A program made the translations under genes and the position numbers. A stretch of DNA of 49,593 nucleotides from Kitasatospora sp. Root107 (GTDB lineage: Bacteria; Actinomycetota; Actinomycetes; Streptomycetales; Streptomycetaceae), in the NCBI RefSeq assembly GCF_001424875.1, contig NZ_LMCT01000009.1, positions 50,635 through 100,227 of the forward strand, written 5' to 3'. A model generated the notes under the pieces. That model did no database searches. It was not told the DNA's origin and saw only the letters and a program-made list of their open reading frames with translations. Positions 25,079-32,810 of this stretch are shown here, piece by piece (position 1 is the stretch's first letter; each line of letters opens with the position of its first letter).

Positions 25079-25786
25079 ATGACCAGTCAGACCTTTCCGT
25101 ACGCCGAGCGCAGCAGCAGCAACAGCAGCAGCCGGGTGCACCCGAGGTTCTGGTGGGCGCCGTTCGCCGCCGCCACCTACCGGGAGGTCGGCTTCGTGCT
25201 CGGCTCGCTGCCGCTCGCCGTCCTGGGCTTCACCTTCGTGGTCACCTTCTTCTCGCTCGGGCTCGGCCTGGTGGTCACCGCGCTCGGGCTGCCGGTGCTC
25301 GCCCTGCTCACCTCGGGCTCCCGGGGCTTCGCCGCGCTGGAGCGGTACCGGGCCGAGACCCTGCTGGCCACCGAGGTCGCCGCACCCGCCCCGGTGGTGC
25401 CGTCCCGGCCCGGCTTCTGGGGCTCCGTCACCGCCCGGCTGGCCGACAAGGCGGGCTGGAAGGCGGCGCTGTACCAGGTGCTGATGCTGCCCTGGAGCAT
25501 CCTGAGCTTCACCCTCACGGTGACCTTCCTGGTGACCGGCTGGGTGGTCGCGCTCTACCCGGCCTACCACTGGGTGTTCGCCCGCTACACCGACTGGCCT
25601 GGCTACCGGGTGTACGACTTCACCACCGACGCGGGCGTGCACCACGAGTACTACATCAGCTCGGCCCGGGACATCGCGGGCGTCTCGCTGCTCGGCCTGG
25701 TGCTGGTCTTCCTGACCCCGGTGCTGATCCGGGGCCTGACCAACATCTCCCGGATCGCGGTCAAGGGGCTGTGCGGCAGCCGCTGA
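25079..25786 (+). CDS. Stand-alone 'sensor' domain membrane protein
   Basis: A 235-aa membrane protein matching the Sensor domain (PF13796-like), normally found at the N-terminus of streptomycete histidine kinases. Helices lie at ~42-85 (GSLPLAVLGFTFVVTFFSLGL, then VVTALGLPVLALL) and ~130-165 (LMLPWSILSFTLTVTFLVTG), with a final pair near 210-230. An extracytoplasmic loop lies between them (YRVYDFTTDAGVHHEYYI). No kinase domain is attached and no kinase gene is adjacent. ATG 25079 follows GAGGAGCC; a GTG 13 codons upstream is possible. Confidence 0.8.
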   Translation: MTSQTFPYAERSSSNSSSRVHPRFWWAPFAAATYREVGFVLGSLPLAVLGFTFVVTFFSLGLGLVVTALGLPVLALLTSGSRGFAALERYRAETLLATEVAAPAPVVPSRPGFWGSVTARLADKAGWKAALYQVLMLPWSILSFTLTVTFLVTGWVVALYPAYHWVFARYTDWPGYRVYDFTTDAGVHHEYYISSARDIAGVSLLGLVLVFLTPVLIRGLTNISRIAVKGLCGSR

Positions 25787-25829
25787 CCCGCGACCGGATG
25801 CGGCCCCGCCGCTCCCGTGCTGCGATGAA

Positions 25830-25862
25830 CAGGCCCGGTACCGCTCCCCGGTACCGGGCCTG
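25830..25862. terminator. Strong inverted repeat, probable terminator
   Basis: A 14-bp perfect stem (CAGGCCCGGTACCG and its complement) around a 5-nt loop, 44 bp after the sensor-domain gene and 21 bp before the next start. No U-tract, as is common for streptomycete hairpin terminators. Confidence 0.75.
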
Positions 25863-25882
25863 ACGCATCCTCGGGAGGCCTG

Positions 25883-26578
25883 GTGCACACCCCCGGCACG
25901 CTGATCACCTCGCGTCCGCTGGACGAGTACTGCGGCCTGTTCGGCCTGACCAGGGCTGCCCTGGTGGCCCTGCCGGGACCGGTCCTGGACTGCCCCGGCG
26001 GCGCCGCCGGACTGACCGCCGAGGCCCGCGAACTCGGCGTCACGGTGATCGCCACCGACCCGGCTTACGCCGCCCCGCTGCCCGAACTCACCGCACTGGC
26101 CCGGGCCGGCCGGGACAGCATGGCCGCCCGGCTGGCGACGGCCCCCGACCGGCACCTGCCCTCCACCCACCTGCGGCCCGAGCGCTACCTGCGCAGCTGG
26201 GACCGGGCCCGTCGGCTGTTCGCCGCCGACAGCGTGGCCCGTCCCGAGCGGTACGTGGCCGCCGCACTGCCCCGGCTCCCGTTCGCCGACGGCTCGTTCG
26301 CGCTCACCCTGAGCGCGTACCTGCTGTTCGCCTACCCGGAGCTGTTCCCGCCCGAGCAGCAGCTGGCCGGGCTGCTCGAACTGGTCCGGGTCACCGCGCC
26401 GGACGGCGAGGTCAGGGTCCACCCGCTGCACGACGGCGCCGCCCGGCCCTGCCCGCACCTGTCGCGGCTGCGGTTCGCACTGGGGGAGCGTCGGGTGGCC
26501 AGCGAGATCACCCGGTTCGCCCGCCCGGGCGACGGGCGGACCCGCCGGGTGCTGGTGCTCCGCAGGGTCGGGCGCTAG
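25883..26578 (+). CDS. SAM-dependent methyltransferase-like protein
   Basis: A 231-aa protein with a Rossmann-type outline. Motif I is degenerate (VLDCPGGAAGLTAEA instead of DxGxGxG), the acidic strand-2 end is VIATDPAYA, motif IV-like FADGSFALTLSAYLLF, and a C-terminal pattern is VRVTAPDGEVRVHPL. These match class I methyltransferases that lack a well-formed glycine loop. GTG 25883 sits behind GGGAGG. Its stop shares the sequence CTAG with the stop of the convergent membrane-protein gene. Catalytic activity is uncertain given motif I. Confidence 0.65.
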   Translation: MHTPGTLITSRPLDEYCGLFGLTRAALVALPGPVLDCPGGAAGLTAEARELGVTVIATDPAYAAPLPELTALARAGRDSMAARLATAPDRHLPSTHLRPERYLRSWDRARRLFAADSVARPERYVAAALPRLPFADGSFALTLSAYLLFAYPELFPPEQQLAGLLELVRVTAPDGEVRVHPLHDGAARPCPHLSRLRFALGERRVASEITRFARPGDGRTRRVLVLRRVGR

Positions 26579-27501
26579 GGCTTTGCCGGGGTGGGGTTCG
26601 GGACCGCGGTGGGGAGCTTCTTGAGGATCTCCTCGCCGACCACCCGGCGGCGCGAGTCCTTCGGCGCGGTACGGAAGTTGCGCAGCTTGTCCTCCACCGC
26701 GAAGCGCAGGCTGCGCTTCTCCTCCGGGGTCAGCGGCAGTTGCAGGACCGCCTCGCGGGCCGCCAGCAGGGCCTGCAGCAGCTCGAAGGCGGACAGGTCG
26801 CTGCGGATCGCACCAATCACCAGCGGCAGGTTCTCGTGGTCGGGCCGCCCCTGGAACAGCGCCAGCGCCTGCACCCGCAGGCCCTCGGTCTCGGCCTCGA
26901 ACAGCCGCCTGACCTCGGCCGGGCTGAAGTCCAGCTCCCTGGCCCGGCGGACGGTCTGCCCGACCGAGTCGGCCAGCGTCTGCCGGTCAGCGGTGGACAG
27001 CGCGCGGGCCAGCCGCAGGCGGGTGAGCAGCCAGCCGGAGAGGAAGCCCAGCACCGTGAAGTACACCGCGAGCGAGGCCGCGAACGCCGACGCCCCGCTG
27101 CCGCCGCCGACCACCGGGGCCAGCGCGTCGCCGAGCTGCGCCAGCCGGCGCGGCAGGGTGCCGATCTGGGTCAGACCGGCGCCCAGCAGGATCTTGGTCA
27201 GCCAGTCGGAGACCTGCTCCAGGTTGGTGTTCGGCGCGTAGCTCGCGGTGGAGGTCGCGCTCAGATCGGCCGGCTGGGCCGCCGCCCCGCTGGTCAGCAG
27301 CCGGGGGATGCCGAACAGGAACCCGGCCCCGCCGCCGACCATCATCGAGCTGGCCGACACCACGAGCCCGCCGCCCAGTGCCGCCGCCCAGTCCCCGGAG
27401 GCCGAGGCGTACAGGGCGAGCCCCAGCAGCCCGGCCCCGACCACCGCCCCGAGTCCGGCCTTCGCCGCCGGTGCCAACTCCCCGTCACGTTCCAGCTCCA
27501 C
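26575..27501 (-). CDS. Membrane protein with NTNLEQ-type motif, partner of the upstream NTPase
   Basis: A 308-aa protein. Two N-terminal helices (GLGAVVGAGLLGLALYA and MMVGGGAGFLFGIPRLL; ~16-70) are followed by YAPNTNLEQVSDWLTKILLGAGLTQIG (~88-113), a motif I recall in bacterial membrane proteins found with TPR/NTPase or YEATS-like modules. A third helix (FAASLAVYFTVLGFLSGWLL; ~140-160) precedes a 145-residue helical cytoplasmic region. It lies 49 bp downstream of the STAND-like NTPase gene on the same strand, so the two are probably one operon. An effector or membrane-sensor role is inferred only. GTG/ATG start at 27501. Confidence 0.75.
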   Translation of the reverse strand: MELERDGELAPAAKAGLGAVVGAGLLGLALYASASGDWAAALGGGLVVSASSMMVGGGAGFLFGIPRLLTSGAAAQPADLSATSTASYAPNTNLEQVSDWLTKILLGAGLTQIGTLPRRLAQLGDALAPVVGGGSGASAFAASLAVYFTVLGFLSGWLLTRLRLARALSTADRQTLADSVGQTVRRARELDFSPAEVRRLFEAETEGLRVQALALFQGRPDHENLPLVIGAIRSDLSAFELLQALLAAREAVLQLPLTPEEKRSLRFAVEDKLRNFRTAPKDSRRRVVGEEILKKLPTAVPNPTPAKP

Positions 27502-27550
27502 CGCACACCCCTCCCGCCGCCCGAACCGCGCTGCAACCGTAGCGGACCGG

Positions 27551-30040
27551 TCACGCTCTGGGCAGGTCGCCGGCGCCCCCGCTCCCGAACTGCACCCGGA
27601 AAGTGCCGAGTTGACGATGCGCGCTGGTCAGCATCCGGACCGTCAGCTCCGGGTCCAGCCTTCGCGCCTCGGCCCAGTCGGCCGCCGCTTCCTGGTGCTG
27701 CCCGAGCCGCTCGTGGGTCTGGCCCCGGCGGACCAGGGCCCAGGCGTACGTCGGGCTGAGCTCGATCGCGCGGGAGAAGTCGGCCAGCGCCTCGGTGTGA
27801 CGGCCCGCCACCCGGTGGGTATCGCCGCGTTCGGCGACCACCCACTGCCAGCTGGGGGAGAGCGTGACGGCCAGGTCCAGATCAGTCAGCGCCGCGTTGA
27901 ACCGACCTGCGTTCCGGTGCAGTTCGGCCCGGCGGGTGAGGGCCCACGGCTGATCCGGATTCAGGTCGAGGGAGCGGTCCAGGTCGGCCAGGGCGTCCTC
28001 GTCGCGGCCGAGCTGGTGCAGCACCCAGCCCCGGCTGGCCAGCGGCCAGCCCTCCGCGCCGTTCAGTTCGGTGGCCCGGGTGAGCTCGGCCAGTGCTTCG
28101 GCCGCGCGGCCCGCGAGGCGGTGGGTCTCACCGCGCTCGGCCCGGTGCAGCCAGTCGGACGGGTCGAGACCGACGGCCAGATCCAGGTCGCGCAGGGCCT
28201 CCTCGAAGCGGCCCAGGGTCCGCAGCAGCCGACCCCGCTGGACCAGGAACGCGGCCTGGTCCGACGTGAGTTCGACGGCCCGGTCCCAGTCGGCCAGCGC
28301 CTCCGGCAGCTGCTTCAGCGCCTGCCGGCTCCGGGCCCGGGTGGCATGGGCCCGGGCGCACTCCGGGTCGAGCGCGAGCGCCGCCGAGCAGTCACCGGCA
28401 GCCGCCGAGTGGTCGCCGCCCAGCTGGTGCCGGTCGGCCCGGGCCAGGAAGCAGGCCACCCGGTGCTCGGCGGGCAGCCCGGGCTGGGTCAACAGCAGGG
28501 TGAGCAGCGTGAGTTCGGGACTCTCGTCGAGGCCGGCCAGCTGCTCGCCCCAGTGGGCGAGCGGCTCCGCCTCGGTGTCCCGGGCGGCCAGCGCGATCGT
28601 CCGGGCGGCTCGTCGGCAGGCCGAGTCACCGCTCGCGCAGGCGTCGACCAGCTCCACCAGGGCCCCGGGCAGCGCCTGGTGCGGGTTGGCGCAGAGCCGG
28701 TGGTAGGTCTCGCTCAGGCGGTACTCCAGCCAAGTGCCGTCCTCCCAGCGCCCGTCCGATGGCAGATCCTGCTCCAGCGCCGAACGCCAACGGCCGAACG
28801 CCTCGGCCAGCGCGGTGTGCTGTTCGCGCCAGCCGAGCGGTGACCGGGCGCGCTGCAGCCGGAGCATCGGCGTCCGCACCACCTCGTGGTATCGGGCCTT
28901 CCCCGCCTGCTCGTTGACGAACGGCAGGGCGTGCAGCCAGGCGTAGTGGTCGCCCTCGGCCAGCACTCGGTAGACGTCCTGGTCGAGCTGGAGCGGGACG
29001 TTGTTGTAGCTGTTGTGTCCGGTGCCGACGACGAGGCCCACCGCGGTGCCCGACGGGTCCTGTACCGCCCCGGGGCCGGTCGGCCGGGCCTGCGCCAGGG
29101 TGTCGAGCAGCACCGGCAGCCCGCCGGCCAGCCGGAGCACCGTCCCGGTCACCTGCTCGTCGGTGATCCCCCGGGTGGTCAGCAGCTGCCGCGCCTCGGT
29201 CTCGGTGAACACCTCCAACGGCAGCTCGGCGACCAGATCCATCGCGTCGGCCCAGAACCCCGGGTCCAGCCGCCGCTGCCCGGCCAGCACCACCAGCACG
29301 TTCAGCGGCAGCTCGCCGTGCCCGCCGTCCACCAGCAGCTCCCGCAGCCAGCCGTCCAGCACCGGCGCGGTCCGCTCGTACGTGTCGAAGAACAGCACCA
29401 CCCGGGGCCGCTGCCTGGCCAGTTCGGTCAGGTCGGCCAGGAACACCGGGGTCAGCAGCGGGACGGGGGTGAGCACCAGCTGCACGTCGTCGTGGCTGCG
29501 CAGCCGCGCGCTCAGCATTCCGCGCAGCCGGTCCGCGCCGGCCGCCACCTGCTGCGCGTCCATCACACCGGCCAGCGCACCCACCACGGGCACCGCACCT
29601 AGCCCGGCCAGGCCGACCTGGGCCGCCAGGCTGCCGGCCACCGAGGGCTCCCCGTCGGACTGGCCGACCGGTGCGCTCTCCGCCTCGTGCCGCCGCTGCC
29701 GGTAGGTGGCCAGCAGCCGGTCGAACCGCTTCAACGGCCGCCCCTGCCGCTCGCACTGGGCACTGATCGCCGCCATCGCCTCGACCACGCTGTGCACGTC
29801 GTCGTCCAGATACGCGGTGACCGAGTCCTGCTCCCGGGCGACCACCTCCAGCTGCCGCAGCAGCGAGGTCTTGCCGACGCCCGCGTTGCCCCGGACGTGG
29901 AACAGGAATTGGTACGCCTCGTCGGCCGGATCGCGGTCGAGGTTCGCCCGGAACGCGGCCAGCTCGGCCCGCCGTCCGACGAACCCGCCCCGCCGCCTGC
30001 GCCGGATCAACTCCTGCCGGGACACCTGCTGTTCCGCCAT
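27551..30040 (-). CDS. STAND/AAA-like NTPase with C-terminal TPR array
   Basis: An 829-aa protein. A basic N-terminus (RRRRRGGFVGRRAEL) leads to an NTPase domain: Walker A GNAGVGKT (51-58) and Walker B RVVLFFDTYERT (Asp219). A hydrophobic insert (~138-160, AAQVGLAGLGAVPVVGALAGV) lies between them. A winged-helix/helical middle follows. The C-terminal half has at least seven 34-residue TPRs (~580-800; for example EALADWDRAVELTSDQAAFLVQRGR), and the repeats are very similar to one another. The architecture fits STAND-type sensors/oligomerising switches. An unusual leader precedes it. Start ATG 30040 chosen; GTG 30049 is an alternative. Confidence 0.82.
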   Translation of the reverse strand: MAEQQVSRQELIRRRRRGGFVGRRAELAAFRANLDRDPADEAYQFLFHVRGNAGVGKTSLLRQLEVVAREQDSVTAYLDDDVHSVVEAMAAISAQCERQGRPLKRFDRLLATYRQRRHEAESAPVGQSDGEPSVAGSLAAQVGLAGLGAVPVVGALAGVMDAQQVAAGADRLRGMLSARLRSHDDVQLVLTPVPLLTPVFLADLTELARQRPRVVLFFDTYERTAPVLDGWLRELLVDGGHGELPLNVLVVLAGQRRLDPGFWADAMDLVAELPLEVFTETEARQLLTTRGITDEQVTGTVLRLAGGLPVLLDTLAQARPTGPGAVQDPSGTAVGLVVGTGHNSYNNVPLQLDQDVYRVLAEGDHYAWLHALPFVNEQAGKARYHEVVRTPMLRLQRARSPLGWREQHTALAEAFGRWRSALEQDLPSDGRWEDGTWLEYRLSETYHRLCANPHQALPGALVELVDACASGDSACRRAARTIALAARDTEAEPLAHWGEQLAGLDESPELTLLTLLLTQPGLPAEHRVACFLARADRHQLGGDHSAAAGDCSAALALDPECARAHATRARSRQALKQLPEALADWDRAVELTSDQAAFLVQRGRLLRTLGRFEEALRDLDLAVGLDPSDWLHRAERGETHRLAGRAAEALAELTRATELNGAEGWPLASRGWVLHQLGRDEDALADLDRSLDLNPDQPWALTRRAELHRNAGRFNAALTDLDLAVTLSPSWQWVVAERGDTHRVAGRHTEALADFSRAIELSPTYAWALVRRGQTHERLGQHQEAAADWAEARRLDPELTVRMLTSAHRQLGTFRVQFGSGGAGDLPRA

Positions 30041-30091
30041 CTCGCCCACCCCCGGCGCACCATCATGGCCTACTCGCTCCGGGCATGCAGA

Positions 30092-30177
30092 CGGCCCGTG
30101 GGTCTGCTCCTCGCGGCCCGCCCCCGAGAGGGCGGCCGACGAGGCACCGGGGATGTCTCCGGTGAACCCACGGGCCG
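30092..30177 (-). promoter_or_regulatory. Structured leader RNA: 12-bp stem enclosing two hairpins
   Basis: CGGCCCGTGGGT (30092-30103) and ACCCACGGGCCG (30166-30177) form a perfect 12-bp stem. Inside are CACCGG/CCGGTG and a GGCCGCCC/GGGCGGGCC hairpin, giving a three-way junction. It lies between the small uORF and the NTPase start. No known riboswitch class was recognised. A role in attenuation is inferred. Confidence 0.55.
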
Positions 30178-30195
30178 GGTGACTGCTGGGAATTG

Positions 30196-30246
30196 CCTGC
30201 CGCCGGAGGCTGGTACCGGCCTCACTACTGCACAGGCAGGGGCGGC
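30196..30246 (-). promoter_or_regulatory. Mutually exclusive stems just after the uORF stop
   Basis: GGCGGC (30241-30246) can pair with GCCGCC (30199-30204). Alternatively GGCAGG (30235-30240) pairs with CCTGCC (30196-30201). The two downstream strands overlap, so only one stem can form. Both begin right after the uORF stop codon, where a stalled ribosome would bias the choice. This is the logic of a translation attenuator; it is an inference from pairing only. Confidence 0.4.
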
Positions 30247-30247
30247 T

Positions 30248-30286
30248 CTAGCGAGCAGCCACCTCACACATCCTGATGGAATTCAA
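30248..30286 (-). CDS. Candidate 12-aa leader peptide (uORF)
   Basis: TTG 30286 opens MNSIRMCEVAAR followed by TAG. Upstream, GAAAGGAGGTGATCC (30291-30305) complements 15 consecutive bases of the 16S rRNA 3' end, an exceptionally complete Shine-Dalgarno sequence. The GGAGG-to-start spacing is 10 nt. The uORF begins about 25 nt after a predicted transcription start. Position and structure suggest a regulatory leader peptide for the NTPase operon. Translation has not been shown. Confidence 0.5.
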   Translation of the reverse strand: MNSIRMCEVAAR

Positions 30287-30317
30287 CTCAGGATCACCTC
30301 CTTTCAGTGTGCTGCCC

Positions 30318-30356
30318 ACTGTAGGCAGCCCCCTCGGAGGGCACAACGGATTTATT
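30318..30356 (-). promoter_or_regulatory. Predicted promoter of the NTPase operon, WhiB7-like layout
   Basis: Minus strand: -35 TTGTGC (30341-30346), 17-bp spacer, -10 TACAGT (30318-30323). An AT block AATAAAT (30350-30356) lies 3 bp upstream of the -35 box. WhiB7-dependent promoters of actinobacteria carry an AT-rich motif at this position. GCTGCC/GGCAGC palindromes overlap the -10. Activator assignment is tentative. Confidence 0.5.
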
Positions 30357-30368
30357 CGGGCCGGGTGT

Positions 30369-31259
30369 TCAGCGCTTGGTGCCGTCCACGATCACCGGTG
30401 CGCCGCTGCCGGAACCGCAGGGGCTGTCGTACACCGGGTTCTTCTCGGCGGCGGCCCGGAAGGCGTCCAGGCACTTGGCGGCGAGCACCTTGTCGGTCAG
30501 CGAGTTGTTCAGGATGCTGTTGGCCGCGGCCTCGCCCTCGGCGGTGATCCGCTTCTGCTCGGCCTCCGCCTTGGCGGTCCTGGCCGCCTCGGTGGCGCGC
30601 TGGGTGGCCTGCTCCTGCTGGATCTTGAGGTCGATCTCCTTCTGCAGCGCCTCACTCGGCTTCACGTTGCGCAGGTTGACCGTGTCCACCAGGATGCCCC
30701 GCGGCGCCAGCCGCTCCCGGATCAGCCGGTCGATCTCGGAACTGATCGCCTCCCGCTTGGCGACGTAGCCGTCCTCGCTGGTGAACCGGGCGAAGACGTT
30801 GCGGACGATCTCCCGGGAGTCCGGGGCGACCAGTCGCCGTTCCACGGAGCCCTCGTCGCCGGCCAGCTTGTACAGCGCCAGCGTGTGGGCCGGGTCGATC
30901 GACCACTTCACCGTCAGGTCGGCGTACAGCACGCCGCCCTGGGAGGAGCGGACCTCGACGTTGCTGTCCCCGGTGAAGTTGAGGTCCACCGGGCGGGTGG
31001 AGAAGGTGGTCACCTCGGTGAACGGGCTCTTCAGGTGCACGCCCGACTTCCACGGCTCGCCGACCTTGCCGAAGCTGACCGGCACCGCGACCTGGTAGGG
31101 CTCGGTCACGTGCGCGAAGGTGCTCAGCCCGGCCAGCAGCCCCAGCAGGACCGTGGCCCAGCCGGCGGGAGCGGTACCCCGGCGGCTGACCACCCCGGTG
31201 CGCTTGAGCACGATCAGCAGGATGCCCGCGACGAGCAGCAGTACGGCCAGGAAGAACAT
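30369..31259 (-). CDS. SPFH/Band 7 (prohibitin-like) membrane protein
   Basis: A 296-aa protein. Two N-terminal hydrophobic segments (FLAVLLLVAGILLIVL; ATVLLGLLAGLSTFA) are followed by an SPFH domain (~50-205, with VEVRSSQGGVLYADLTVKWSI and LAPRGILVDTVNLRNV). A coiled-coil (~212-250, QQEQATQRATEAARTAKAEAEQ) and a Cys-containing C-terminus complete it. SPFH proteins form large oligomeric membrane assemblies and often modulate proteases or transporters. It ends 83 bp before the leader of the NTPase operon and has a separate upstream region of about 120 bp. Confidence 0.9.
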   Translation of the reverse strand: MFFLAVLLLVAGILLIVLKRTGVVSRRGTAPAGWATVLLGLLAGLSTFAHVTEPYQVAVPVSFGKVGEPWKSGVHLKSPFTEVTTFSTRPVDLNFTGDSNVEVRSSQGGVLYADLTVKWSIDPAHTLALYKLAGDEGSVERRLVAPDSREIVRNVFARFTSEDGYVAKREAISSEIDRLIRERLAPRGILVDTVNLRNVKPSEALQKEIDLKIQQEQATQRATEAARTAKAEAEQKRITAEGEAAANSILNNSLTDKVLAAKCLDAFRAAAEKNPVYDSPCGSGSGAPVIVDGTKR

Positions 31260-31382
31260 GGGTCGGTGTCGTCCCCTCGATCGGTTCGGTCGGAGTTCGC
31301 CGAGCCTAGGGGCGCCCGGGCTGACCGGGCGTGGGACTGCGGGTGACGATCAGGTGGCCGATCGGTGAACGCCCGGGAGCGG

Positions 31383-31419
31383 CAGAAGGCCCGGCAGACG
31401 ATGTCTGCCGGGCCTTCTG
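31383..31419. terminator. Hairpin terminator downstream of the initiator tRNA gene
   Basis: A 16-bp perfect stem (CAGAAGGCCCGGCAGA and its complement) with a 5-nt loop lies 11 bp beyond the tRNA 3' end in its reading direction. It is the expected tRNA terminator and could also act on transcripts from the other strand. Confidence 0.85.
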
Positions 31420-31429
31420 TGCTACTGAG

Positions 31430-31503
31430 TAGCGGGGACAGGATTTGAACCTGCGACCTCTGGGTTATGAGCCCAGCGAGCTACCGAGCTGCTCCACCCC
31501 GCG
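31430..31503 (-). tRNA. Initiator tRNA-fMet (anticodon CAT)
   Basis: The cloverleaf is complete: acceptor strand CGCGGGG at the 5' end with CCCCGCT at the 3' side, D-arm GAGCAGCTCGGTAGCTC, anticodon stem-loop TGGGCTCATAACCCA, and T-arm GGTTCAAATCC. The unpaired 1-72 position and the three G:C pairs at the bottom of the anticodon stem mark the initiator tRNA rather than elongator Met. CCA is not encoded. Confidence 0.96.
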
Positions 31504-31515
31504 TCGGTAAACACG

Positions 31516-31544
31516 ACACTACGTGAGTGCCGGGCGAAAGGGAA
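31516..31544 (-). promoter_or_regulatory. Predicted tRNA-fMet promoter
   Basis: Minus strand -10 TAGTGT (31516-31521) and -35-like TTCCCT (31539-31544), separated by 17 bp, 12 bp before the tRNA 5' end. The -10 is identical to the one before the YrlA RNA gene. Confidence 0.45.
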
Positions 31545-31556
31545 ATCCGTTCCGGT

Positions 31557-32810
31557 TCAGGCCGTGGCAGAGCGGTGCCTGGCCGCTTTCGCCCGGGTCC
31601 TGGCCCAGAACGCGAAGCAGACCAGAGCAGCAAAGCAGGGCACCATCAGCCCGGCGTAGAACAGCAGGAAGCCGTTGGTGCCCAGACCGGCGGCGGCGTT
31701 CCAGCAGCCGTGCACCGCCATCGAGAGCAGCAGCCCGACGGGAGCGGCCAGCCGGGCCAGCCAGTGCCGTCCGGTGGTCAGGGTGATCGCGATGCCGAGC
31801 CCGGTCAGCGCGGTGAACAGCGGGTGCGCGAAGGGCGAGAGCAGACCGCGCAGCACGAAGGTGTGCAGGGTGGAGTCGAAGTCGCGCAGGCTCGGGGCGG
31901 CGCCCAGGCCGATGCTGTCCAGCCGGCTCTGCTGGTCGTCGGTGAAGGCCCGGCCGAGGTAGAGCGCGTTCTCGGTGAAGGCGAAGCCGCAGGCGGTGAC
32001 CCCGCCCAGGACCACCCCGGCGGAGAGCGTGCGGGGGCTGGACCGGGCCCGGGTGTGCGGGCGGGACCGGGGCGGACGCCGGAAGTACGGGAGCTGGCGC
32101 AGCCGGGGCCGGAGCGGCGGGCGCCGGTACGGGCGGGCTGCGCGGGCCGACCGTGGTCCGGTCGGCGGCCGGTGCCGGATCGGCACCGCGCAGATCCGCT
32201 GCACGTGGCAGCGGAGCCGGCGGCGGACCGGCAGCAGCAGCATCAGCAGCGCCGCGCCCTTCGCGCTCTCCTCGATCAGCGGCGTGGCGAAGTCGGCGAG
32301 CAGGGTCTCGCCCCGGGCGCTGCCCTGGCGGGCGATCAGGAAGTCACTGGCCCAGCCGTTGGCCAGGATCGCCACCGTGGTCGCCGCGCAGGCCCCCCAG
32401 GCCAGGCAGAACAGGGTGTGCCGGAGGGGGACCCGGGCGGTCTGGTTCAGCCAGGCCAGCGCGCCCAGGACGAACGGGAGCGGGAGCAGCGCCAGACCGA
32501 GCCCGACCAGCAGCCCGGTGGTCCCGGTCTGCCGGTGCACCAGCTGCAGGATCAGCACTCCGCAGCCCGCCAGCGCGAGGGCGGCCAGGGCGGAGGAGAG
32601 CGCGGGGTAGCGCAGTGCCCGGGCGCGACGGAGCAGGTCCTCGGCGCGGACGTACGGGTGCCAGGACAGCAACGGGCCCGCCCGCCGCACCCGGGGCCCC
32701 GGGACGGTCCGGGTGCCGGTGGCGCGGGTGGGCGGGTCGACGGTGACGGCGCGTTCCCCGGCCGGGGCCGGGGCGTGGGGGTACGGGCCGCCACTGGGCG
32801 GACTGCTCAC
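31557..32810 (-). CDS. PrsW-family intramembrane metalloprotease
   Basis: A 417-aa multi-pass membrane protein. The family motifs are in order: PLIEESAKGAALL (EExxK), FAFTENALYL (FxxxEN), a His in FAHPLFTALTGLG and another in SMAVHGCWNAAAG. These Glu and His residues are thought to bind zinc. PrsW cleaves anti-sigma factors such as RsiW in Bacillus. Between motifs 1 and 2 there is an Arg/Pro-rich insertion of about 65 residues (~205-270) in a cytoplasmic loop, plus a disordered N-terminus of about 45 residues. GTG start 32810. It lies downstream of trmB, an arrangement I recall from streptomycetes. Confidence 0.88.
   Translation of the reverse strand: MSSPPSGGPYPHAPAPAGERAVTVDPPTRATGTRTVPGPRVRRAGPLLSWHPYVRAEDLLRRARALRYPALSSALAALALAGCGVLILQLVHRQTGTTGLLVGLGLALLPLPFVLGALAWLNQTARVPLRHTLFCLAWGACAATTVAILANGWASDFLIARQGSARGETLLADFATPLIEESAKGAALLMLLLPVRRRLRCHVQRICAVPIRHRPPTGPRSARAARPYRRPPLRPRLRQLPYFRRPPRSRPHTRARSSPRTLSAGVVLGGVTACGFAFTENALYLGRAFTDDQQSRLDSIGLGAAPSLRDFDSTLHTFVLRGLLSPFAHPLFTALTGLGIAITLTTGRHWLARLAAPVGLLLSMAVHGCWNAAAGLGTNGFLLFYAGLMVPCFAALVCFAFWARTRAKAARHRSATA

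Noticed and set aside
27640..28340. CRISPR-like or tandem DNA repeat
   Set aside because: The periodicity is about 102 bp and encodes 34-residue TPR units in frame. The repeats diverge at synonymous sites and there are no spacers.
30291..30305. Plus-strand GGATCACCTCCTTTC as a 16S rRNA 3'-end fragment
   Set aside because: No neighbouring sequence matches 16S rRNA. The complement on the minus strand is a Shine-Dalgarno followed by a short ORF in the leader of the NTPase operon.
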